DNA of 6,740 nt, taken from the NCBI GenBank assembly GCA_903856875.1, contig CAIODE010000036.1:1-6740 (forward strand). The letters run 5' to 3'. The position numbers and the translations under genes are program-made. The notes beneath the pieces were generated by a model. That model saw nothing but the letters and a program-made list of their open reading frames with translations, was not told where the DNA came from and did not search any database. This document shows positions 1 to 5,543 of the stretch, piece after piece; position 1 is the stretch's first letter, and each line of letters starts with the position of its first letter. Origin of the DNA: an uncultured Burkholderiales bacterium (GTDB lineage Bacteria > Pseudomonadota > Gammaproteobacteria > Burkholderiales > Burkholderiaceae_C).

Positions 1-777
1 CAGATTGAAGAGTCCGCCAAAGATTACGGCAAATACCTCAGCCTGCAGTCTACCGTTGTGTTTGGTGGCGTTGGCATGAAACCCCAAGTGGATCGCGTCC
101 AGCGCGGCGTCGATGTCGTGGTTGCCACTCCGGGCCGCTTGCTCGACTTGCAAGGCCAAGGCCTGCTCGATTTGGCCAGCATTGAAATTTTGGTCTTGGA
201 CGAAGCCGACCGCATGCTCGACATGGGCTTCATCCATGACGTGAAAAAAATCTTGGCCTTGGTGCCCAAAGACAAACAAAGCTTGTTGTTCTCAGCCACC
301 TTCAGCGATGAAATTCGCGACCTGGCTGCCACCCTCTTAAAGAACCCCCAGAGCATTCAAGTCACGCCCAGCAACACCACGGTGCAACGCATCTCTCAAG
401 TCATTCACCCAGTGGGCCGTGGCAAGAAAAAAGAAGTGTTGGTGCACATCATCAACCAGCACAACTGGAGTCAAGTTCTGGTTTTCACACGCACCAAGTT
501 TGGCGCCAACAACGTGGCTGACTACCTGACCAAAAACGGTATCAAGTCCATGGCATTGCATGGCAACAAGAGCCAAACTGCTCGCACCCAAGCTTTGGCT
601 GGATTCAAGAGTGGCGACATTCGCGTCTTGGTTGCCACTGACATTGCAGCCCGCGGCATTGACATTGAAGACTTGCCGCATGTCGTGAATTATGAAATTC
701 CCAATGTCTCTGAAGATTACGTGCACCGCATCGGCCGAACCGGTCGTGCCGGTGCAAGCGGCGAAGCGGTGAGTTTG

Positions 778-787
778 GTTTTGCTTG
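778..787 (+). other. Frameshift site in the helicase (run of four T)
   Basis: In the upstream frame the bases after motif VI read GEAVSLV and then LLGRRRF, which is not family-like. If one T of the run at 779-782 is dropped, the text becomes GEAVSLV-CLDEEGF, the usual RhlE sequence, and stays open for another 265 codons. The shift is therefore exactly one extra base, and its place is fixed to within a few bases. The downstream open frame has a TTG codon at 785 that a gene finder could call as a start, but it is internal to the domain and not a real gene start. Confidence 0.88.
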
Positions 788-1380
788 GACGAAGAAGGTT
801 TCATGATGGAAATCGAGCGCTTCACCAAACAAGAAATTCCAGTCCAAATTTTGGAAGGCTTCGGACCTGAGCCGGGCGAGAAGCCTGAGCCGATTGCCAT
901 GGGACGTCAAACTTTGTGGGGCGGTGCAGGCCGTCCACCAAGCCGTGATGTGATGCAAGCTGCGGCCAAAGCAGCGCGCTCTGACATGATGCAACGCATT
1001 CGCGAAACCAAAGGTGCTGCAGGTGAAGGCGGTGGTAGTGGACGTGGAGGTCGCCCTAGCGGACATGGCGTTGGGCAAGCCCGCCCAGAAGGTGGCGCCG
1101 GTCGCTCACGCAATGGCCCCCCTCCTTCACGTCGTGGTGGTCCTGCACAGGGTCCACGCACTGATCGCCAAGATCGTGGCGAAAGAAGATTTGATGGCGC
1201 ACCATCGGACCGTTTCAATGAGCGCGGCGATCGACGGAATGATCGTCCCAATGATGGACCCAACGACCGCAATATGGACAGAGACCATGACCGCGGCCCC
1301 CGTGGCGATGAGTTGCCACGCCACATCGACCCCCTCATGACCAATCAATTTGCACGTCAAGGTGCACCTCGTCGCAACAG

Positions 1381-1579
1381 CGGTGGCGGTGGCGGTGGTG
1401 GCCAACCCGATCCAACTCGTACCAGCATCGACAGCTTGGCTGGCAGTGGCCGCGGCGGTCCGCGCCGCAATGGTGGTGGCGGTGGCGGTGGAGTTGGTGG
1501 AGGTGGCGGAGGCCGCCGGAGTGGTGGCGGTGGCGGTGGCTACGGTGGCGGCAATGGTGGCGGCCGATCTTTCGGTCGC
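1381..1579 (+). repeat. Glycine-rich low-complexity tail encoded by GGT/GGC repeats
   Basis: Imperfect GGTGGC-type hexamers recur in several blocks (about 1381-1401, 1471-1512, 1522-1563) and encode runs of glycine broken by Arg, Asn, Tyr and Ser near the helicase C-terminus. Such repeats are prone to replication slippage, and tail length commonly differs between close relatives. The repeat is part of the helicase reading frame, not an independent element. Confidence 0.75.
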
Positions 1580-1593
1580 TGATCAGAAGTCAA

Positions 1594-1878
1594 TCAGCAA
1601 TTAGCTCGCCTGTGATCGGCAATGGCTCGATCATCGAACTTCATGTCGGGGCTGTGCAGTTCACGGTGCTTGGTCACCCTGCCGCGCATTCTGGCGCGCC
1701 ACATTTTAAAAGAACGCGAACTGAGTTCAGCCCGCATGATTTTGATCACGCCGGGTTCTGTCACGCCCGTTCTTTCGAAGATCGTTTCAAATGTGGTGCG
1801 ATCTTCCCATGCCATTTGAATCACGGCGGACACATCCCCAGGGCTGAGGCTCAATGAAGTTTCAAGTGATTTAGGCAT
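1594..1878 (-). CDS. Small conserved protein of the DUF2805/TIGR03643 family
   Basis: A 94-residue soluble protein of unknown function. The family signature is clear: an N-terminal helix leading into MAWEDRTTFETIFERTGVTE (residues 22-41), then VIKIMRAEL, SSRSFKMWRARMRGRVTKHREL (residues 53-74). It is basic in the second half and has a helix-turn-helix-like pattern, so nucleic acid binding is possible but unproven. The start at 1878 is chosen because the conserved part begins soon after it. In-frame starts at 1920 and 1998 would add poorly conserved residues, and the latter would overlap the divergent gene. No good ribosome binding site is seen for any of them. It is divergent from the photolyase operon and, from memory, relatives occur near photolyase/cryptochrome genes, so a role linked to that enzyme is inferred. 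Its 3' end is 11 bases from the helicase stop, in convergent orientation. Confidence 0.82.
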   Translation of the reverse strand: MPKSLETSLSLSPGDVSAVIQMAWEDRTTFETIFERTGVTEPGVIKIMRAELSSRSFKMWRARMRGRVTKHRELHSPDMKFDDRAIADHRRANC

Positions 1879-1918
1879 GATGGAAAAACCAAACGGATCA
1901 GATCTATGGGGTAGGGAC

Positions 1919-1924
1919 ATTATC
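1919..1924 (-). promoter_or_regulatory. Candidate -10 element for the DUF2805-type gene
   Basis: Read on the - strand this is GATAAT, five of six matches to TATAAT, about 40 bases upstream of the start chosen at 1878. No convincing -35 hexamer is seen at the expected distance. If real, it would rule out the longer start at 1920. Confidence 0.25.
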
Positions 1925-1929
1925 GAACA

Positions 1930-1947
1930 TGCCTGCAACTGTAGGCA
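1930..1947. promoter_or_regulatory. 18-bp near-perfect palindrome, candidate operator in the divergent promoter region
   Basis: TGCCTGCA-AC-TGTAGGCA: two 8-base arms, 7 of 8 positions complementary, separated by 2 bases. It is in the 90-base gap between the DUF2805-type gene and the DUF2256/photolyase operon, 21 bases before the ATG at 1969. The position suits a dimeric regulator acting on one or both promoters. I cannot assign the regulator; it does not fit the LexA consensus. Confidence 0.42.
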
Positions 1948-1968
1948 CCTTCCGTACACAATAGCCCC

Positions 1969-2148
1969 ATGAAAAGCACTTTCAAAGGCAACAAACAAAG
2001 CCTACCTAGCAAGCCCTGCACAGTGTGCAGACTAGACATGACCTGGCGCAAAGCTTGGGCCAAGAATTGGGAACAGATTTTGTATTGCTCTGAAGCTTGT
2101 AGAAAGAACAAATCAACAGCCACTCAAGGGAGCAAGCAGCATGGCTAA
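1969..2148 (+). CDS. Small four-cysteine protein, DUF2256 family
   Basis: A 59-residue protein that begins MKSTFKGNKQ and carries the family core CTVCRLDMTWRKAWAKNWE followed by YCSEACR. The four cysteines (residues 17, 20, 40, 44; CxxC and CxxxC) make a zinc-ribbon-like or metal-binding site likely; the intervening Trp/Lys-rich segment MTWRKAWAKNW is the family hallmark. Function is unknown. The stop overlaps the photolyase start by 8 bases, so the two are translationally coupled and probably act together. Possible roles are DNA or protein binding in repair, or help with cofactor loading of the photolyase; both are inference. No Shine-Dalgarno sequence precedes the ATG, so translation may be leaderless or weak. 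Confidence 0.85.
   Translation: MKSTFKGNKQSLPSKPCTVCRLDMTWRKAWAKNWEQILYCSEACRKNKSTATQGSKQHG
2126..2132 (+). promoter_or_regulatory. Ribosome binding site of the photolyase gene, inside the DUF2256 gene
   Basis: AAGGGAG lies 8 bases before the ATG at 2141 and within the last codons of the upstream small gene. It fixes the photolyase start and supports coupled translation of the pair. Confidence 0.7.
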
Positions 2149-3682
2149 ACCCCTGCGTCATTTGGTCCTGATCTTGGGTGATCAACTGAACCTGGATTCA
2201 ACAGCCTTGGCTGACTTTGACCCCACACAGGACATCATTTGGATGGCTGAAGTGATGCAAGAGTCAACCCATGTCGCATCCTCCAAACAGCGCAGCACTT
2301 TGTTTCTCAGTGCCATGCGCCACTTTGCCGAGACCCTCAAAGCCAAAGCATGGCCACTCACCTACACCCAGCTCAATGACTCAGACAACACGGGCACCTT
2401 GGCGGGCGAACTCGACAAAGCCATTCAAAAAATAAGGCCGCAAAAACTGCTCATGACAGCACCTGGGGAATGGCGAGTTTTACAAAGCTTGCGAGCCGTT
2501 GCTAAAAATAATGACTTGGCATTGGACGTTCGGGATGACGCGCACTTCTTTAGCACCGTGCGTGACTTTGCAGAACACGCCAAGGGCCGCAAACAATTGC
2601 GCCAAGAATTTTTCTACCGAGAGTTGCGGCAAAAAACTGGCATCTTGATGGACGGCAAAAAACCCATCGGCGGTCAGTGGAACTTTGACGAAGAGAATCG
2701 CGGCAGTTTTGGAAAAACAGGCCCAGGCTTGTTGCCCAAACCCTTGCGATTTGAACCTGACAGCATCACACAAGAGGTTATGAACTTGGTCAATGAGAAG
2801 CTGGCTGCAAACCCTGGCACTTTGAACAGCTTTGGCTGGCCCGTCACACGCACGCAAGCCCTTGAAGCTCTTGACAGCTTCATTCAGCATCGATTGCCCT
2901 CCTTTGGCCAGTACCAAGATGCGATGTGGGAGGGTGAGGTTTGGCTGTACCACTCGCACATTGCCAGCGCCTTGAATTTGAAACTGCTCAATCCCAAAGA
3001 AGTGGTCAGTGCTGCCGAAAAAGCCTATGAAAAAGGTCATGCGCCTCTGCCTGCGGTTGAAGGCTTTGTTCGCCAAATTTTAGGATGGCGAGAATATGTA
3101 CGCGGCATCTACTGGACGCAAATGCCCGAGTATTTAGAGCGCAATGAAATGCAGGCCTCAGCAAAGTTGCCCGCGTTTTACTGGACGGGTGACACAGAAA
3201 TGGCTTGCTTGCGAGACGCTATTTCGCAAACGCTGAACCACGGCTATGCCCACCACATTCAACGCTTGATGGTCACGGGTCTTTATGCGCTGTTGTTGGG
3301 CGCTGTTCCCAAAGAAGTTCATGCTTGGTACTTGGGTGTTTATGTGGATGCGGTGGAATGGGTGGAACTGCCCAACACTTTGGGCATGAGCCAGTTTGCA
3401 GATGGCGGTGTGATGGCCAGCAAACCCTATGTGGCCAGCGGCAAATACATCGACCGAATGAGCAACCACTGCAAAACTTGCCGTTTCAATCCTGGCGTGT
3501 CAGTCGGCGAGAATGCTTGCCCATTCACGACCCTTTATTGGGACTACCTGAACCGGCATGTCGATGTCTTGGCCAAAAATCCGCGTATGCTGATGCAGCT
3601 TAAGAATCTCAATCGACTTTCGAACGAAGAGCGCGGCGCCATTGCAGCCCAAGCGAAATTACTCACCAACAGCTATATTTGA
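2141..3682 (+). CDS. phrB: Iron-sulfur bacterial cryptochrome / (6-4) photolyase (FeS-BCP, PhrB type)
   Basis: A 513-residue flavoprotein of the photolyase-related (DPRP) family. Known members repair (6-4) photoproducts using blue light, with FAD, an Fe4S4 cluster and a 6,7-dimethyl-8-ribityllumazine antenna. The N-terminal Rossmann-like antenna domain starts with LRHLVLILGDQLN (residues 5-17); the helical FAD domain fills the C-terminal part (EGFVRQILGWREYVRGIYW at 307-325, MSQFADGGVMASKPYVASGKY at 416-436). Cysteines 356, 444, 447 and 460 have spacings 88, 3 and 13, the same as the cluster ligands of Agrobacterium PhrB (350, 438, 441, 454 from memory). With the same offset of 6, His372, Trp348, Trp396, Tyr397, Tyr430 and Tyr436 match residues reported for catalysis or electron transfer. 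Full length, with no visible defect. It is second in the operon, after the DUF2256 gene and 3 bases before a flavin reductase gene. Confidence 0.96.
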   Translation: MAKPLRHLVLILGDQLNLDSTALADFDPTQDIIWMAEVMQESTHVASSKQRSTLFLSAMRHFAETLKAKAWPLTYTQLNDSDNTGTLAGELDKAIQKIRPQKLLMTAPGEWRVLQSLRAVAKNNDLALDVRDDAHFFSTVRDFAEHAKGRKQLRQEFFYRELRQKTGILMDGKKPIGGQWNFDEENRGSFGKTGPGLLPKPLRFEPDSITQEVMNLVNEKLAANPGTLNSFGWPVTRTQALEALDSFIQHRLPSFGQYQDAMWEGEVWLYHSHIASALNLKLLNPKEVVSAAEKAYEKGHAPLPAVEGFVRQILGWREYVRGIYWTQMPEYLERNEMQASAKLPAFYWTGDTEMACLRDAISQTLNHGYAHHIQRLMVTGLYALLLGAVPKEVHAWYLGVYVDAVEWVELPNTLGMSQFADGGVMASKPYVASGKYIDRMSNHCKTCRFNPGVSVGENACPFTTLYWDYLNRHVDVLAKNPRMLMQLKNLNRLSNEERGAIAAQAKLLTNSYI

Positions 3683-3685
3683 AGA

Positions 3686-4300
3686 ATGACTAATTTTTAC
3701 GAACCCCGTCTTGGACACCAACTGCCACATGACCCCTTCAATGCCATTGTGGGCCCTCGCCCTATTGGTTGGGTCTCTTCGCAAAGCGCTGATGGCATCT
3801 TGAATTTAGCGCCCTACAGTTTCTTCAATGCCTTCAATTACATTCCGCCACTCATTGGCTTCTCCAGCATTGGGCGCAAAGATTCACTCAACAACATTGA
3901 GGCCACAGGCGAATTTGTATGGAACTTGGTCACGCGGCCGCAAGTTGAAGCCATGAACCAGACCTGCAAAGCGGTGCCCCCTGAAGTCAATGAATTTGAA
4001 ATCTCAGGACTGTCAACAGCCCCGTCCCGCTTGGTCAAGGTGCCCCGTGTGGCTGAGAGCCCTGTGAGTTTTGAATGCCGATGCACCGAAATTTTACAAA
4101 TGAAAAACTTACAAGGCGAACCCCTTCAAACCTGGATGGTGTTTGGTGAAGTGATCGGTGTTCACATCGATGAAAAGCTCTTGAACAACGGCATTTACGA
4201 TACAGCCAATGCCCAGCATGTGCTTCGCGGTGGTGGTCCTGCCGACTATTTCTCCATTGGGCCAGAACAGTTGTTCAAACTGCATCGACCTTCAAACTGA
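3686..4300 (+). CDS. Flavin reductase-like FMN-binding protein
   Basis: A 204-residue protein of the flavin reductase-like (PF01613, DIM6/NTAB, flavoredoxin) split-barrel family, which binds FMN and usually moves electrons from NAD(P)H to flavin. Family features are IVGPRPIGWVSS (21-32), NLAPYSFFNAF (40-50), PPLIGFSS (54-61), KDSLNNIEATGEFVWNLVT (65-83), and the late RGGGPADYFSIG (181-192). It starts 3 bases after the photolyase stop; the only Shine-Dalgarno-like bases (GAAG) sit too close to the ATG, so it probably depends on ribosomes finishing the photolyase. The linkage suggests, but does not prove, that it supplies reduced flavin or electrons to the photolyase. An unrelated oxidoreductase role is the alternative, since this family is broad. 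Confidence 0.92.
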   Translation: MTNFYEPRLGHQLPHDPFNAIVGPRPIGWVSSQSADGILNLAPYSFFNAFNYIPPLIGFSSIGRKDSLNNIEATGEFVWNLVTRPQVEAMNQTCKAVPPEVNEFEISGLSTAPSRLVKVPRVAESPVSFECRCTEILQMKNLQGEPLQTWMVFGEVIGVHIDEKLLNNGIYDTANAQHVLRGGGPADYFSIGPEQLFKLHRPSN

Positions 4301-4303
4301 AGG
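4289..4303. other. Short perfect hairpin over the flavin reductase stop codon
   Basis: CCTTCA-AAC-TGAAGG: a 6-base stem with a 3-base loop, containing the TGA. There is no T-run on either side, so it is not a standard intrinsic terminator, though it could help stop or stabilise convergent transcripts. Confidence 0.35.
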
Positions 4304-4313
4304 CCTGCAAATA

Positions 4314-4343
4314 CCTCTGAAGGTCTTGGATCAATCCTTGAGG
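4314..4343. other. Imperfect hairpin between convergent genes
   Basis: Paired blocks CCTC/GAGG, AAGG/CCTT and TTG/CAA nest around GAT, with a two-base bulge. It spans the stop of the cupin gene (4331-4333) in the gap between the two convergent operons. It lacks a T-run. It may act as a weak bidirectional terminator. Confidence 0.3.
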
Positions 4344-4714
4344 AACAAAGTTCGCAAGGGTTCTTCCCCAACTTGTCGACTCCAGTGGCCATGGACGGAT
4401 GCATCAAAAGTTGCGCCTTCTGGCAAAGTGTCTGCCGAATAGAAATGATCCCCCGCAATAAAAATTCTAGACGTACCGTCTTGCAAACCAATTTCCATTT
4501 GACCGGACAAAATGAAGACCCACTGTGGCTTGCCCGTGACGTGAAATTGACTGCGAAATCCAACCGGGCTGTAGCGAAGTTGGTAGCCCTCTGCTGAGAA
4601 AACTTCGGTCAACTGACTTTGCACAGTGCCCTCACCCATGGCCATGGTTTCTTCTTTGAATCGTGCCTTGCCATCGGTATCGGTGAACAGCACGACCTTG
4701 GTGAAATTTGTCAT
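4331..4714 (-). CDS. Small single-domain cupin protein
   Basis: A 127-residue protein predicted to be one cupin beta-barrel. The signature is HVTGKPQWVFILSGQMEIGLQDG (58-80) followed by RIFIAGDHFYSADTLPEG (83-100) and HGHWSRQVGEEPLRTLFL (108-125). Candidate metal ligands are His58, Glu74 and His108 or His110; the second His of the classic HxH motif is replaced around Gln64, as is common in the QWV-LSG cupin subgroup, so metal binding is uncertain. It is last in the - strand run, 30 bases after the FCD regulator gene, preceded by a weak GAAAGAGA ribosome site. Context suggests an accessory role in sugar-acid or hydroxyacid metabolism, such as isomerisation, ligand binding or sensing. The exact activity cannot be told from sequence. 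Confidence 0.85.
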   Translation of the reverse strand: MTNFTKVVLFTDTDGKARFKEETMAMGEGTVQSQLTEVFSAEGYQLRYSPVGFRSQFHVTGKPQWVFILSGQMEIGLQDGTSRIFIAGDHFYSADTLPEGATFDASVHGHWSRQVGEEPLRTLFLKD

Positions 4715-4744
4715 GATTGAAGGGTCTCTTTCAAATGGATTGGC

Positions 4745-5488
4745 TTAGGGCGCTTTGATCAGTTTTGCGGGCCCAGAAAGGCTGGGCAATTTTCTGCGTG
4801 AGTTTAAAACATGCTCCATGTCTTGGTGCGCGCCTTCAATCAAAACGCGAATGGCCTTTTCAGCCTTGTCTGGATTTTTGGCGATGACAGCGTCCAACAC
4901 CGCCTTGTGCAAGGGTAAGGCTGCCTTAGGGGCATCTTTGCGTGCTGTGGAAATTTCAAAACTGGTTCGAAGCAAAGCCCCCAAGGCCTTGCTCATCTGA
5001 ACAATCATTCGGTTGTGCGAAGCCACCAACATGCCTGTGTGAAAGTGCATGTCGTGGGTGACGTAGTCACCGCCTTCTTCGATGGCTTTTTTCATGCCGG
5101 CATAAGCAGCAGACACAACCTCAATGTCGGTTGCAGTGGCGCGCTCTGCTGCCAAGCGCACAGCAGCTGGCTCTACCACTCTGCGCAGCTCCTGAAGGTC
5201 GCGTAAAAATTCGGCTGTCAGTCCGGCTTTGGCTTGCCATGCAATGACATCGGTATCGAACCAGTTCCATTGCTCCTCAGGCAAGACACGGGTACCGACC
5301 TTGGGGCCCGTAAAGATGAGGCCCTTGGCCACCAGCGATTTCACTGACTCTCGAATGACGGTTCGACTGACACCCAATTGTTCGCACAGGACAGGTTCAG
5401 GCGGCAAGCTGCCACCCACGGGGTACTTACCGCCAACGATGGCCTCGCCTATAAAGTCAACCGTGTTGCCATGAACGTTTTTGATCAT
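4745..5488 (-). CDS. FadR-type GntR transcriptional regulator (FCD domain)
   Basis: A 247-residue DNA-binding regulator. The N-terminal winged helix-turn-helix (about residues 8-70) shows GSLPPEPVLCEQLGVSRTVIRESVKSLVAKGLI (26-58), then VGTRVLPEEQWNWFDTDVIAW, a linker typical of the DgoR-like subgroup. The helical FCD ligand domain (about 90-230) has LRRVVEPAAVRLAAERAT (101-118) and the metal-site candidates Asp146, His150 and His194; the usual fourth His is not in register, with His221 a possible stand-in. Such proteins repress catabolic genes until a carboxylate or sugar-acid effector binds. It lies 49 bases after the dehydrogenase gene and 30 before the cupin gene, so it probably controls this locus and the divergent dehydratase. 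No clear ribosome site precedes the ATG. The effector is unknown. Confidence 0.94.
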   Translation of the reverse strand: MIKNVHGNTVDFIGEAIVGGKYPVGGSLPPEPVLCEQLGVSRTVIRESVKSLVAKGLIFTGPKVGTRVLPEEQWNWFDTDVIAWQAKAGLTAEFLRDLQELRRVVEPAAVRLAAERATATDIEVVSAAYAGMKKAIEEGGDYVTHDMHFHTGMLVASHNRMIVQMSKALGALLRTSFEISTARKDAPKAALPLHKAVLDAVIAKNPDKAEKAIRVLIEGAHQDMEHVLNSRRKLPSLSGPAKLIKAP

Positions 5489-5523
5489 TCGAAGCGATGG
5501 TCAATGGTGATAGAAATACATGG

Positions 5524-5543
5524 ACTTGAAATCAAACTCAAGT
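5524..5543. other. Inverted repeat at the dehydrogenase stop codon
   Basis: ACTTGA and TCAAGT, perfect 6-base arms around 8 bases, with the right arm covering the dehydrogenase stop codon. It stands in the 49-base gap before the regulator gene. It could be an mRNA hairpin that tunes expression between the two genes, or an operator. No T-run follows on the - strand. Confidence 0.3.

Larger units (their letters stand above)
1..1582 (+). pseudogene. rhlE: DEAD-box ATP-dependent RNA helicase, RhlE-like; 5' partial and interrupted by a one-base frameshift
   Basis: ATP-dependent unwinding or remodelling of RNA in the cytoplasm, in the family tied to ribosome assembly and RNA turnover. The Q motif and Walker A motif are upstream of the window. 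Visible in order are TPGR (motif Ib), DEAD at 199-210, SAT at 292-300, the VLVFTRTK strand, the [11 protein letters not shown] block (motif V) and [10 protein letters not shown] at 724-753 (motif VI). The first frame then runs into an unrelated tail ending at 870. The proper RhlE continuation ([17 protein letters not shown]...) lies one base out of frame from about 782 to the stop at 1580-1582. It goes on to a basic, Arg/Asp-rich and then glycine-rich tail with RGG-like repeats, which in this family is a flexible RNA-binding extension. The undamaged second half argues for a sequencing indel or a very young mutation rather than an old pseudogene. If the indel is an error, this is a normal gene. 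Confidence 0.9.

Noticed and set aside
778..787. Programmed ribosomal frameshifting in the helicase
   Set aside because: A +1 shift would be needed, but there is no prfB-like slippery codon before a stop and no such mechanism is known for this family. An indel is the simpler explanation.
605..1344. Long open frames on the - strand opposite the helicase tail (605-1078 and 907-1344)
   Set aside because: They are antisense to a clearly conserved helicase frame, show Arg/Pro/Ser-rich shadow composition and have no family features.
1565..1586. Possible terminator at the helicase end (CCGA-TCTT-TCGG and CTGATCAG)
   Set aside because: The stems are only 4 to 5 bases, with no T-run, and are partly explained by coding sequence.
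1014..1604. Third-frame open reading stretches over the Gly-rich region (1014-1340, 1350-1604)
   Set aside because: They are Val/Ala-rich shadows of the GGT/GGC repeats, with no recognisable domain.
1957..1962. -10 element CACAAT for the DUF2256/photolyase operon
   Set aside because: Only four of six matches and no matching -35, so it is not strong enough to annotate, although it would imply a near-leaderless transcript.
2480..3076. 198-residue open frame antisense to the photolyase
   Set aside because: It is wholly inside the photolyase gene on the other strand, whose protein is conserved throughout; no family features.
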